Part shown: positions 51,224 to 59,998 of the stretch, one piece after another
Position numbering within the stretch: position 1 is the first letter of the stretch
Layout: each line of letters starts with the position of its first letter
Source of the DNA: Microbulbifer sp. Q7
GTDB lineage: Bacteria; Pseudomonadota; Gammaproteobacteria; Pseudomonadales; Cellvibrionaceae
Assembly (NCBI RefSeq): GCF_001639145.1
Contig: NZ_LROY01000001.1
Coordinates: 436,501 to 500,500 of the forward strand
DNA length: 64,000 bases
Direction of reading: 5' to 3'
Position numbers and translations under genes: made by a program
Notes under the pieces: model-generated
Database searches by the model: none
The model's input: only the letters and a program-made list of their open reading frames with translations
Told to the model about the DNA's origin: nothing

Positions 51224-52330
51224 ATGCACAAACCCCGCCTGCAGCTTCAGGCTTCCTTCGATATCGCCTACCTCCAGTATCTGGACAAACAGGGTCAGGC
51301 CACCCAGCCCCTGCCCGACTTCGCCACCCCAGACTGGCTCAGCCACTGCCATCGTCAGATGCAACTGGCCCGGCTGGTGGACGATCGCGCGGTCAAACTG
51401 CAGCGCACCGGCCGCCTCGGCACCTACCCCTCCACCCTCGGCCAGGAAGCCATCGGCGTCGCCGCCGGCAATGCGCTGATGGCCGAAGACGTCTACTGCC
51501 CCTACTACCGCGAAACCGGCGCCCTGTTGGAGCGCGGTGTCGAGATTGAAGAAATCCTCGCTATCTGGGGCGGCGACGAGCGCGGGCAGAATTTTCAGCA
51601 CGCGCCGAACGATCTGCCTATCTGCGTGCCTATCGCCACCCAGATGCTGCACGGCGCCGGCGTTGCCTTTGCATTGAAATATCGCCACCAGCAGAACAAC
51701 CAGCCCCTGCAGGTGGCGGTCGCCAGTTCCGGTGAGGGGGCCACCTCCAAAGGGGATTTCTACGAAGCGATGAACCTGGCCGGGGTGTGGAAGCTGCCGA
51801 TGGTGTTTGTGGTGAACAACAATCAATGGGCCATTTCCGTACCCAGAAACGCCCAGACTGCCACTCAGACCATCGCCCAGAAAGCGATCGCCGCGGGCAT
51901 TCCTGCATTGCAGGTGGATGGCAACGATGTGGTGGCCGTGGCCTGGGCGGTACGCGATGCGATGGAGCGGGCGCGGCGGGGTGAGGGCGCGGCGCTGGTC
52001 GAGGCGATGAGTTACCGCCTGTGCGACCACACCACCGCCGACGATGCGAGTCGCTATCGCAGCGCATCCGAGCTGGAGCAGGCCTGGCAGTGGGAGCCGA
52101 TAAAGCGGCTGGATAACTATCTGCGTGCACAGGGCCTGTGGAGTGACGCGAAGCAGCAGGACCTGGACCGGGAGCTGGCGCAGGTGATGGCGGCGGCGCT
52201 GAACAACTGGGAGTCCCGCGCTCCGGAGCCGGTCACCGCGATGTTCGACCATCTCTATGCGCGGCTGCCGGAGGGGCTCTATGAACAGTACGACCAGTTG
52301 CGCGACGAACAGCAGGGAGTGGCGGAATAG
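51224..52330 (+). CDS. 2-oxoacid (probably pyruvate) dehydrogenase E1 component alpha subunit
   Basis: Thiamine diphosphate-dependent alpha subunit of a heterotetrameric E1, which decarboxylates a 2-oxoacid and transfers the acyl group to lipoate on E2. The TPP-binding motif is present as GEGATSKGDFYEAMNLAG followed by VFVVNNN near residues 172-205; the usual GDG is GEG. GRLGTYPSTLGQEA and YYRETGALLERG are family features. The length is 368 residues. It is followed immediately by E1 beta (start directly after the stop) and E2. The pyruvate versus branched-chain substrate cannot be fixed by sequence reading alone. No E3 gene is present here. Confidence 0.87.
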   Translation: MHKPRLQLQASFDIAYLQYLDKQGQATQPLPDFATPDWLSHCHRQMQLARLVDDRAVKLQRTGRLGTYPSTLGQEAIGVAAGNALMAEDVYCPYYRETGALLERGVEIEEILAIWGGDERGQNFQHAPNDLPICVPIATQMLHGAGVAFALKYRHQQNNQPLQVAVASSGEGATSKGDFYEAMNLAGVWKLPMVFVVNNNQWAISVPRNAQTATQTIAQKAIAAGIPALQVDGNDVVAVAWAVRDAMERARRGEGAALVEAMSYRLCDHTTADDASRYRSASELEQAWQWEPIKRLDNYLRAQGLWSDAKQQDLDRELAQVMAAALNNWESRAPEPVTAMFDHLYARLPEGLYEQYDQLRDEQQGVAE

Positions 52331-53350
52331 ATGGCGGCGCAGGATAACGGCATCACGCTGGTCGAAGCCGTCACCCAGGCACTGGCGTTTGAACTGAAGA
52401 ACGATCCCCAAGTGGTGGTGTTCGGTCAGGATATTGGTGCGAACGGCGGCGTATTCCGGGCAACCGACGGTTTGCAGAAAATTTACGGTGCCGACCGGGT
52501 GCTGGACACGCCACTGGCGGAAACCATGATCGCCGGTATCGCCGTGGGCATGGCCACCCAGGGCTTGAGGCCGGTGGCGGAGTTCCAGTTTATGGGCTTC
52601 ATCTACCCCGGCCTCGACCATATCCTCAGTCACGCCGCGCGCATGCGCAACCGCACCCGCGGTCGACTCAGTTGCCCCATTGTTTACCGCGCGCCGTACG
52701 GCGGTGGCATCCACGCGCCGGAACACCACAGTGAGAGCACCGAGGCGATGTTTGCGCATATCCCCGGTCTGCGGGTAGTAGTGCCCTCGTCCCCGGCCCG
52801 CGCCTACGGCCTGTTGCTGGCGGCGATCCGCGACCCGGATCCGGTACTGTTTCTGGAACCCAAGCGTATCTATCGCGCCGCCAAACAACCGGTGCCGGAT
52901 GATGGCGAAGCCCTGCCACTCGACCGCGCCTTTGTGTTGCGCGAGGGCAGCGATCTGACCCTGGTTGCCTGGGGTGCCAGCGTCAAGGAAACCCTCGCCG
53001 CCGCCGAGCAGTTGTCCCGTGAAGGTATCGAGGCCGATGTCATCGACCCCGCTACCCTCAAACCGCTGGATATCCACACCATCATCGACTCCCTGGAGAA
53101 AACCCGCCGCTGTGTGATCGTGCACGAAGCCGCGCGCTTTGGTGGCCTCGGCGCGGAGATCGCCGCGCAGATCCAGGAATATGCGTTTGATCTACTGGAT
53201 GCGCCAGTGCAGCGGGTGACCGGCTACGACGCGGTGATGCCCTACTACCAGCTGGAAAATGCCTACCTGCCCGGGGTTGAGCGAATCCTCGCCGGGGCGC
53301 GCGCGGCGCTGGATTATGTGCGGCAAAGCGGGCAGGAGGGCGGCCAATGA
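52331..53350 (+). CDS. 2-oxoacid (probably pyruvate) dehydrogenase E1 component beta subunit
   Basis: Beta subunit of the heterotetrameric E1, 339 residues. It begins GITLVEAVTQALAFELKNDPQVVVFGQDIGANGGVFRAT (residues 7-45), the typical E1-beta opening. Conserved segments are VLDTPLAETMIAGIAVGMATQGLRPVAE, APYGGGIHAPEHHSESTEAMF and EPKRIYRA, and the transketolase C-terminal domain contains DLTLVAWGASVKETL. The ATG follows the E1-alpha TAG without a gap, and the TGA overlaps the E2 ATG, so the three subunits are translationally coupled. Confidence 0.92.
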   Translation: MAAQDNGITLVEAVTQALAFELKNDPQVVVFGQDIGANGGVFRATDGLQKIYGADRVLDTPLAETMIAGIAVGMATQGLRPVAEFQFMGFIYPGLDHILSHAARMRNRTRGRLSCPIVYRAPYGGGIHAPEHHSESTEAMFAHIPGLRVVVPSSPARAYGLLLAAIRDPDPVLFLEPKRIYRAAKQPVPDDGEALPLDRAFVLREGSDLTLVAWGASVKETLAAAEQLSREGIEADVIDPATLKPLDIHTIIDSLEKTRRCVIVHEAARFGGLGAEIAAQIQEYAFDLLDAPVQRVTGYDAVMPYYQLENAYLPGVERILAGARAALDYVRQSGQEGGQ

Positions 53351-54561
53351 AAGTCTTCAAACTGCCGGACCTGGGTGAGGGATTGCCGGACGCGGTCATC
53401 CGCCAGTGGCACGTGCAGGAGGGTGACAGCGTCAAAGCCGACCAGACGCTGGTTACCGTGGAGACCGCCAAGGCACTGGTGGAAGTGCCCGCGCCCTTTG
53501 CCGGCACCGTGCAAACCCTGTTCGCCGCCGAGGGTGAGACCCTGGAAACCGGGCAGCCGCTGATCGGGTTCACGGATGCGCAAGCCGATGAAGCGGTGAA
53601 TGAAGACGCGGATGAGGGACCGAAGCCTGCGCATAAGGCGCTCTCTACAGACGCCGCCGGCGACAGTGGCACCGTGGTCGGCAAGATCGAACAGGGCAGT
53701 GAGGCTCTCGCCGTGGAGCAGCGGCCCGTAAGCAGCCGCCCCCGCAGCGCCACTCCCGCCATCCGCGCACTCGCCCGCCGTCTCGGTGTCGACCTCGACA
53801 GCCTGCACCCGTCCGGTGCCCGCTTCAGCGAAGCCGAAGTCCGCGCCGCCGCCCGCGGCGAGAACCTGCCGAGATGGAGCGAAAAATCGAAAATAGGCGA
53901 CGAAAATCGAGAAAAAAAACACGAATCGTCGATAACTGGCCCAGTAGCAAGCGATATGGCCCCCGCGCGCCGGGCCATGACCATCGCCATGAACCGGGCC
54001 CGCGATCAGGTCTGCCCCATGACCCTGTGCGACGAGGTGGATATCTCGGGCTGGCCCAAAGGCACCAGCGCTACCCTGCGTCTGTTGCGAGCCATTGCCC
54101 GCGCCGCGATCGAAGAACCGAACCTTAACGCCCATTTCGACAACGAAGTGCTGGAACCGAAAACCCCGGTGAACGTGGGTTTGGCAGTGGACACCGCCAA
54201 GGGCCTGTTCGTGCCGGTGCTGCGCGACGTGGGCGCCCAGACCGAGACCGCGCTGCTGGACAGCATTACCCGCTTTAAACAACAGGCCAGCGAAGGTGCC
54301 ATCCCCCAGAAAGATCTCCAGGGCGCCACCATTCACCTGTCCAACTTCGGCAGTCTCGCCGGCCGCTTCGCCACCCCGGTGGTTGTCCCGCCACTGGTGT
54401 GCATCGTCGGTGCCGGCCGGGCCCACAAGGCCGTATTGCCGCACAAGGGCAAGGCCCGGGTGCGCAAACTGCTCCCCCTGTCCATCACCGCCGATCACCG
54501 CGCCGTCACCGGTGGCGAACTGGCGCGATTCCTCAAAGCCCTTAAAGAGGACCTCGCCTGA
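53347..54561 (+). CDS. Dihydrolipoamide acyltransferase (E2) component
   Basis: Core acyltransferase of the complex, 404 residues. One N-terminal lipoyl domain has the lipoylated lysine in TVETAKALVEVPAPF near residue 40. A Glu/Ala-rich linker and a peripheral-subunit binding domain (TPAIRALARRLGVDLDSLH near 138) follow, then the catalytic domain (ARRAMTIAMNRARDQV onward). The active-site segment is SITADHRAVTGGELARFL. The histidine is kept, but the usual DHRxxDG aspartate position reads T, a variant I believe occurs in part of the family. A lysine-rich, GC-poor patch at residues 178-197 breaks the otherwise GC-rich linker. It ends 65 bases before the DeoR gene. Confidence 0.88.
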   Translation: MKVFKLPDLGEGLPDAVIRQWHVQEGDSVKADQTLVTVETAKALVEVPAPFAGTVQTLFAAEGETLETGQPLIGFTDAQADEAVNEDADEGPKPAHKALSTDAAGDSGTVVGKIEQGSEALAVEQRPVSSRPRSATPAIRALARRLGVDLDSLHPSGARFSEAEVRAAARGENLPRWSEKSKIGDENREKKHESSITGPVASDMAPARRAMTIAMNRARDQVCPMTLCDEVDISGWPKGTSATLRLLRAIARAAIEEPNLNAHFDNEVLEPKTPVNVGLAVDTAKGLFVPVLRDVGAQTETALLDSITRFKQQASEGAIPQKDLQGATIHLSNFGSLAGRFATPVVVPPLVCIVGAGRAHKAVLPHKGKARVRKLLPLSITADHRAVTGGELARFLKALKEDLA

Positions 54562-54626
54562 TTCATGGGTGTGATCTCGCGTTTCGTTTTGCTATGCTTA
54601 ACTTTCGAATCGAAACTTAACTCACT

Positions 54627-55388
54627 ATGTCGAAACGTAACACCCAGCAGCGCCGTCACCAGATACTCAGCCAGATCAACGAAGCCGGTGAAGCCAGCGT
54701 CGAAGAACTGGCGCGGCAGTTCGAAACCTCCGAAGTTACGATCCGAAAGGATCTGGCGGCAATGGAAAACAACGGCCTGCTGCTGCGCCGCCACGGTGGC
54801 GCCATCCCCCTGCCCCGGGAACTGGTCGCCGAAGACCCCCTGTCCCAGACCAAGCGCGCCATCGGCCGCGCCGCCGCCGAACTCATTCGCGACCACAACC
54901 GCATCGTCATCGACTACGGCCGCACCACCACCGGCCTCATCCCCGAGCTCAACCGCAAGCGCGGCCTCGTGGTCATGACCAACTCCCTGCACGTCGCCAA
55001 CCAGCTGCGGGAACTGGAAAACGAACCCACCCTGCTCATGACCGGAGGCACTTGGGACCCCCACTTCGAAGCCTTCCAGGGCCAGGTCGCCGAACAGGTG
55101 TTACGCGGCTACGACTTCGACCAGGCGTTTATCGGCGCTGATGGCATCGACCTCGAGCGCGGCACATGCACCTTCAATGAACAGATCGGTTTGTCCCGCG
55201 TGATGGCCGACGTGGCCCGCGAAGTGGTGGTAATGGCGGAATCCAGCAAGGTTGGGCGACGAATTCCGAATCTGGAACTGAGCTGGGAAATGTTCGGCAC
55301 GCTGGTGACCGATAGCGGTATCGACGACAAGGTTTGTGCGCAACTGGAAAGCCGTGGGCTTCGCGTCATCTGCGCAGAAGTGAATTAA
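54627..55388 (+). CDS. DeoR-family transcriptional regulator (GlmR-like position)
   Basis: DNA-binding repressor-type protein of 253 residues. The N-terminal winged helix-turn-helix (SVEELARQFETSEVTIRKDLAAME then GLLLRRHGGA) is the DeoR signature. The C-terminal sugar-phosphate sensor domain shows IDYGRTTTGLIPEL and a late AFIGADGIDLERGTCTFNEQ. In Pseudomonas a DeoR gene sits between glmU and glmS, so this is likely its counterpart and may control glmS in response to an amino-sugar phosphate; this is inferred from position. Repeat copy D lies between it and glmS. Confidence 0.9.
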   Translation: MSKRNTQQRRHQILSQINEAGEASVEELARQFETSEVTIRKDLAAMENNGLLLRRHGGAIPLPRELVAEDPLSQTKRAIGRAAAELIRDHNRIVIDYGRTTTGLIPELNRKRGLVVMTNSLHVANQLRELENEPTLLMTGGTWDPHFEAFQGQVAEQVLRGYDFDQAFIGADGIDLERGTCTFNEQIGLSRVMADVAREVVVMAESSKVGRRIPNLELSWEMFGTLVTDSGIDDKVCAQLESRGLRVICAEVN

Positions 55389-55431
55389 AGCTAAAACGGA
55401 TTGCAACAAACACTCTGAAATTTGACGAGAA

Positions 55432-55598
55432 GGTGGCGATACCGGGTAAACCTTTGTGAGACCGTCTGCGGCCAGGACGGCCGCAGCCGAGCCCCCAGGG
55501 CAGATTTTTGCTCCTGCAAAATCTGCATTTCCGCCATCCATGGCGGTCAGATGGTGGTTTACGGCGTGTCTCACAAAGGTTTATCCGGTAGCGTCACC
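55432..55598 (-). repeat. Nested-hairpin repeat, copy D (expanded) in the glmS leader
   Basis: A 167-base variant ending 50 bases before the glmS ATG. The base stem is GGTGGCG/CGTCACC (one mismatch). The outer stem is 55441-55462 with 55568-55589, 21 of 22 paired. Read on the minus strand the core again begins CGCCGTAAACCACCATC and the inner hairpin is GCTGCGGCC-GTCCT-GGCCGCAG. In place of the short mini-hairpin there are two extra hairpins, GCAGATTTTTGC/GCAAAATCTGC and CCGCCAT/ATGGCGG. Apart from this element the 259-base gap holds only the glmS ribosome site (GAGG). Confidence 0.85.
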
Positions 55599-55647
55599 GC
55601 CACCGGACAAAAAGATCCGGAGGCACTAACAAACGAGGTTAAAGAAA

Positions 55648-57477
55648 ATGTGTGGAATCGTAGGCGCCCTGGCCCAACGCAATGTCACTGGAATCCTGCT
55701 GGAAGGCCTGCGCCGACTGGAATACCGCGGTTATGACTCCGCCGGTGTGTGTCTCGTCAATGGCGATGGCAAACTGCAACTGCGCAAAACCCAGGGTAAA
55801 GTCGCCGATCTGGAATCCGTTCTCGACGACAGCCCCACCGCCGGCCAACTGGGCATCGCCCATACCCGCTGGGCCACCCACGGCGTACCCTCGGACAAAA
55901 ACTCCCACCCGCACGCCTCCGGCAACTTCGCCCTGGTACACAACGGCATCATCGAAAACTACCAGGAACTGCGCGACGACCTGATCGCCAAGGGCTACGA
56001 ATTCCAGTCCGAAACCGACACCGAAGTCGTCGTCCACCTGATCCACGACCTCGCCAAAGACAACCGCGACCTACTGCAGGCCGTCTCCGCCGCCACCCAA
56101 AAACTGCACGGTGCCTACGCCCTCGGCGTCGTCTGCTCCACCGAACCCGAGCGCCTGGTGTGCGCCCGCCTTGGCAGCCCGCTGGTGATCGGCGTCGGCA
56201 TCGAAGAAAACTTCATCGCCTCAGACCCCATGGCCCTGCAACAGGTTACCGACCGCTTTATCTTCCTCGAGGAAGGCGACCTCGCCGAAGTCACCCGCGA
56301 CAGTATTGCTGTATGGGATAAAACCGGCGAAGAAGTGAGCCGGCCGGTACACAAACTGCAGGGCGGCCACGACGCCGCCGACAAAGGCCGCTACCGCCAC
56401 TACATGCAGAAAGAAATTTTCGAGCAGCCCAAAGTGGTCGAAGCCACCATGGCTGGCCGCATCGGAGAACACTCTGTGCTGTCCCAGGCACTGGGTACCG
56501 CTGCCAACGAAATCCTGCCGAAGGTAAAACAGGTGCAGATCGTCGCCTGCGGTACCAGCTATCACGCCGGCCTGGTCGCGCGCTACTGGATTGAAGACTG
56601 GGCCGGTGTCCCCTGCTCCGTCGAAGTCGCCAGCGAAATTCGCTACCGCAAAACCGCCGTGCGTCCGGGCACTTTATTTGTCACCATCTCCCAGTCCGGT
56701 GAAACCGCCGACACCCTGGCGGCACTGCGTCAGGCCAAGGAGCTCGGTTACCTCGCCTCCATGACCATCTGCAACGTGCCCAACAGCTCCCTGGTACGCG
56801 AATCCGAACTGCACCTGATGACCGAAGCCGGCCCGGAAATCGGCGTTGCCTCCACCAAAGCCTTCACCACCCAGCTGGTCGCCCTGCAGATCTTCTCCAT
56901 CGCCCTGGCCAAGGCCAACGGCATGAGCGGCGAGCGCGAGGCGGAGCTCATCACCGCCCTGCACCAGCTGCCTACACTGATGGAAAAATTCACTGGCCTC
57001 GACACCCTGGTAAAAACCACCAGTGAGGCCTTCGCCGAAAAACATCACGCGCTGTTTTTGGGCCGCGGTGTTGAATACCCGATTGCGCTGGAAGGTGCGC
57101 TGAAGCTGAAGGAAATATCCTACATCCACGCCGAAGCCTATCCCGCAGGTGAGCTTAAACACGGCCCGCTGGCACTGGTAGACGCGGATATGCCGGTGAT
57201 CGTCGTTGCGCCGAACGATGAATTGCTGGAAAAGCTGAAGTCGAACCTGCAGGAGGTGCGCGCGCGCGGCGGCGAACTTTTCGTGTTCGCCAGCCCGGAA
57301 GCGGGATTCAAGAGTGAGTCCGGGTTAACGGTGGTTGAAGTGCCGGATGCACCGGAGAGTCTGCAGCCGATTCTCTACACTGTACCTTTGCAATTGCTGA
57401 GTTATCACGTGGCCTTGTTGAAAGGTACCGACGTGGATCAGCCGCGGAATCTGGCCAAATCAGTGACCGTTGAATAA
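55648..57477 (+). CDS. glmS: Glutamine-fructose-6-phosphate aminotransferase (isomerizing)
   Basis: First enzyme of hexosamine synthesis, making glucosamine-6-phosphate from fructose-6-phosphate and glutamine. The N-terminal nucleophile is Cys2 in [12 protein letters not shown], exposed after methionine removal. [18 protein letters not shown] and [11 protein letters not shown] form the glutaminase site. The two SIS domains follow ([33 protein letters not shown] and [15 protein letters not shown]), and the C-terminus LAKSVTVE is the catalytic tail. Length 609 residues, as in E. coli. It is separated from its regulator-like neighbour by repeat copy D. Confidence 0.98.
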   Translation: MCGIVGALAQRNVTGILLEGLRRLEYRGYDSAGVCLVNGDGKLQLRKTQGKVADLESVLDDSPTAGQLGIAHTRWATHGVPSDKNSHPHASGNFALVHNGIIENYQELRDDLIAKGYEFQSETDTEVVVHLIHDLAKDNRDLLQAVSAATQKLHGAYALGVVCSTEPERLVCARLGSPLVIGVGIEENFIASDPMALQQVTDRFIFLEEGDLAEVTRDSIAVWDKTGEEVSRPVHKLQGGHDAADKGRYRHYMQKEIFEQPKVVEATMAGRIGEHSVLSQALGTAANEILPKVKQVQIVACGTSYHAGLVARYWIEDWAGVPCSVEVASEIRYRKTAVRPGTLFVTISQSGETADTLAALRQAKELGYLASMTICNVPNSSLVRESELHLMTEAGPEIGVASTKAFTTQLVALQIFSIALAKANGMSGEREAELITALHQLPTLMEKFTGLDTLVKTTSEAFAEKHHALFLGRGVEYPIALEGALKLKEISYIHAEAYPAGELKHGPLALVDADMPVIVVAPNDELLEKLKSNLQEVRARGGELFVFASPEAGFKSESGLTVVEVPDAPESLQPILYTVPLQLLSYHVALLKGTDVDQPRNLAKSVTVE

Positions 57478-57520
57478 GTCGTTATGTGTAACGGCGTCTT
57501 TTCCAGTTAGGAGGAAATCG

Positions 57521-58399
57521 GTGTTACGCAGACTGACATTAGTACTGATCGCTAGTATTTCGACGGTGTTGCTGTCAGCCTGCTCCTCTGGTGCGTTTTT
57601 CCTGGCGAACCTACCGGTGAAATTCGCAGGCCCCGAAACGCACCGGGATATCAGCTATGGCACGGAGCCTTGGCACAAACTGGATATCTACCTGCCGGAA
57701 GAAACTAGCGCCCCGGCTCCGGTGCTCGTGTTTTTCTACGGTGGCCGCTGGACCTTTGGTAAAAAAGAACAGTACGCATTTGTCGCAAAAACATTTGCAG
57801 ATGCGGGCTATGTGGTTGTTTTGCCGGATTATTCCAAATATCCGGCGGTAAAATTTCCGGTTTTTGTCGAAGATGCTGCCAAGGCGGTCGCCTGGACCCA
57901 CGATCACATCGGCGAGTATGGCGGTGATACCGCGCGATTCTATATTTCCGGCCACTCTTCTGGTGCGCATATGGGAGCGCTGGTTTCCGCCAATCCCGAC
58001 TATCTGAAAGCCGAGGGCAAGCCGCTTTCCATTATCACTGGCTTTGCCGGTCTTGCCGGGCCCTACGATTTCATACCGCAGGCGGAGGATCTGAAAATCA
58101 TTTTCGGTCCGCCGGACAATTATCCCAATATGCAGGTGCCAACCTATATCCGCGGTAACGAGCCGCCGATGCTTTTACTGCATGGCGCCGACGATACCGA
58201 TGTGATTCAGCGCAACCTGAATCGATTGAGAGACAAAATTGAAAAATCCGGTGGTGTAGTAGAGGCAAAAATCTATGAGGGCGTTGATCATATCGACATG
58301 ATCGGCTCTCTCAGCTGGCTACTGGATTTCAAGGCGCCGGTGGAAAGGGATATGCTGGAGTTTTTCGAGCGTCAATCATCAAACAAGCGGTCAAACTAG
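57521..58399 (+). CDS. Alpha/beta hydrolase lipoprotein (carboxylesterase-like)
   Basis: Predicted lipid-anchored alpha/beta hydrolase of 292 residues. The signal peptide ends in lipobox VLLSAC (cysteine near residue 21). The fold shows the oxyanion region VLVFFYGGRWTFG, where the usual HGGG histidine is tyrosine. The nucleophile elbow is ISGHSSGAHMGAL near residue 147, the aspartate region MLLLHGADDTDV and the histidine GVDHIDMIG. This layout matches the BD-FAE / lipase-like esterase group. I chose the GTG at 57521 because TAGGAGG stands at ideal distance; the open frame from 57470 overlaps the end of glmS. The substrate is unknown. Confidence 0.82.
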   Translation: MLRRLTLVLIASISTVLLSACSSGAFFLANLPVKFAGPETHRDISYGTEPWHKLDIYLPEETSAPAPVLVFFYGGRWTFGKKEQYAFVAKTFADAGYVVVLPDYSKYPAVKFPVFVEDAAKAVAWTHDHIGEYGGDTARFYISGHSSGAHMGALVSANPDYLKAEGKPLSIITGFAGLAGPYDFIPQAEDLKIIFGPPDNYPNMQVPTYIRGNEPPMLLLHGADDTDVIQRNLNRLRDKIEKSGGVVEAKIYEGVDHIDMIGSLSWLLDFKAPVERDMLEFFERQSSNKRSN

Positions 58400-58564
58400 C
58401 TTAAGCCTCCGTTAGCCGGCGCTCGTGGGTAAAATGCAATTTAGCGATAATTTTCCGCGTTTGAGCATTGGTCAAACAAAACATACCTTTCGGTGCTGTA
58501 CAGCGACCCATTGGCGACTACTTTTATCAGGATAGATAAAACCAGTCACCGGGGTACACAGGTT

Positions 58565-59998
58565 TTGTTCGAACATCTCGACGCCGTTTTCCTCGCACGG
58601 GTGCAATTTGCATTCACCGTGTCGTTTCATTTTATATTTCCCGCCTTCTCCATAGGTCTTGCGAGTTACCTGATGGTGCTCGAGGGGCTGTGGCTGAAAA
58701 CCGGGCGTGGCGTCTACGCCAACCTGTATCGCTACTGGCTAAAGATTTTTGCCGTGGGATTCGGCATGGGGGTCGTTTCCGGCATCGTGCTGTCGTACCA
58801 GTTTGGCACCAACTGGTCGGAGTTTTCCCACAAGGCGGGCCCGGTGATCGGGCCGCTGATGGGCTATGAGGTGATCACAGCATTCTTTCTTGAGGCGGGC
58901 TTCCTCGGGGTGATGCTGTTTGGCATCAACAAGGTGGGCAAGCGCCTGCACTTTTTTGCCACCTGTATGGTGGCGCTGGGTACCTTTGTTTCCGCCTTCT
59001 GGATCCTGTCGGTGAACTCGTGGATGCAAACCCCGACGGGCTTTGCCATGAATGACCAGGGGCAGTTTATTGTCGACGGTTCCTGGTGGGATGTGATTTT
59101 CAACCCGAGCTTCCCCTATCGTCTGGTACACACAGTGACCGCGGCCTATCTCACCACCGCGTTTGCGGTGGGCGGTGTTGGCGCCTGGCACTTGTTGAAA
59201 GACCGCAGCAATCTTGGGGCGCGCAAGATGTTCTCCATGGCCATGTGGATGGCGTTGCTGGTAACACCTATCCAGATTTTTGTCGGCGACTTGCATGGCT
59301 TGAATACCCTGGAGCATCAACCAGTCAAGGTGCTGGCGATGGAGGGGGATTTTGATCCGAGCCCAGAGGGAGCACCGCTCATTCTGTTCGGTATTCCGGA
59401 CGAAGAGGCGGCAAAGGTGCACTATAAAGTCGCCATTCCCAAGCTGGGCTCGCTGGTTCTTAAACATGATCTCAATGCACCGCTGCCTGGCCTGAAGGAC
59501 TTTCCGCGGGACGAGTGGCCACCGGTGGCGGTGGTGTTTTGGTCGTTCCGCATCATGGTTGCGATCGGTTTTGCCATGCTGGCACTGGGAATATGCGGCC
59601 TGATTGCGCGTCGCCGCAAGCGACTTTACAAGTCGCGCGCGCTACACCGCGCGGCGGTATTGATGGGGCCGGCAGGTTTCGTAGCCGTTATCGCGGGCTG
59701 GATCACTACCGAGGTGGGCCGACAGCCTTATACCGTATATGGCCTGATGAAAACGGTGGATTCCGCCTCTCCGCTGGATGCGCCCGCGGTAGCGGCCTCG
59801 CTGATCGCGTTTGTCGTGGTTTATTCGGCGATATTCGGCATGGGTATTTACTACCTGCTGCGCATGATGGCGAGTCCACCCCATCCCGGCGAACCGGAAC
59901 CGGCAAACATTCCGACCTATGCCGCGGGTATTACGCCCGCATCCAGCCTGCAAGCAACCTCGCTGAACCCGCAGGGGGGGGATCATGGAAAGTCTTGA
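58565..59998 (+). CDS. cioA: Cytochrome bd-type ubiquinol oxidase subunit I (cyanide-insensitive type)
   Basis: Quinol oxidase subunit carrying hemes b558, b595 and d. The early LARVQFAFTVSFHFIFPAFS supplies one heme histidine. GYEVITAFFLEAGFLGVMLFG carries the conserved glutamate, PYRLVHTVTAAYLTT the next heme histidine, and FWSFRIMVAIG a heme methionine. GWITTEVGRQPYTVYGLMKT matches the family motif, with Tyr where Trp is usual. The Q-loop is short, as in CioA rather than E. coli CydA. The start is uncertain: TTG at 58565 gives MFEHLDAVFLARVQF as in relatives, while an in-frame GTG at 58493 would add 24 residues. cioB overlaps the end by 14 bases. Confidence 0.88.
   Translation: MFEHLDAVFLARVQFAFTVSFHFIFPAFSIGLASYLMVLEGLWLKTGRGVYANLYRYWLKIFAVGFGMGVVSGIVLSYQFGTNWSEFSHKAGPVIGPLMGYEVITAFFLEAGFLGVMLFGINKVGKRLHFFATCMVALGTFVSAFWILSVNSWMQTPTGFAMNDQGQFIVDGSWWDVIFNPSFPYRLVHTVTAAYLTTAFAVGGVGAWHLLKDRSNLGARKMFSMAMWMALLVTPIQIFVGDLHGLNTLEHQPVKVLAMEGDFDPSPEGAPLILFGIPDEEAAKVHYKVAIPKLGSLVLKHDLNAPLPGLKDFPRDEWPPVAVVFWSFRIMVAIGFAMLALGICGLIARRRKRLYKSRALHRAAVLMGPAGFVAVIAGWITTEVGRQPYTVYGLMKTVDSASPLDAPAVAASLIAFVVVYSAIFGMGIYYLLRMMASPPHPGEPEPANIPTYAAGITPASSLQATSLNPQGGDHGKS

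Noticed and set aside
50039..53125. A 1028-codon open frame on the minus strand
   Set aside because: It lies antisense to glmU, E1-alpha and E1-beta, which have clear family motifs. It runs straight through repeat copies B and C and has a composition expected from reversed GC-rich codons, with no domain.
58461..58475. FNR/Anr-like site TTGAGCATTGGTCAA before the bd oxidase
   Set aside because: The TTGA and TCAA half sites are seven bases apart instead of six, so it does not fit the binding consensus; a coincidence is likely.
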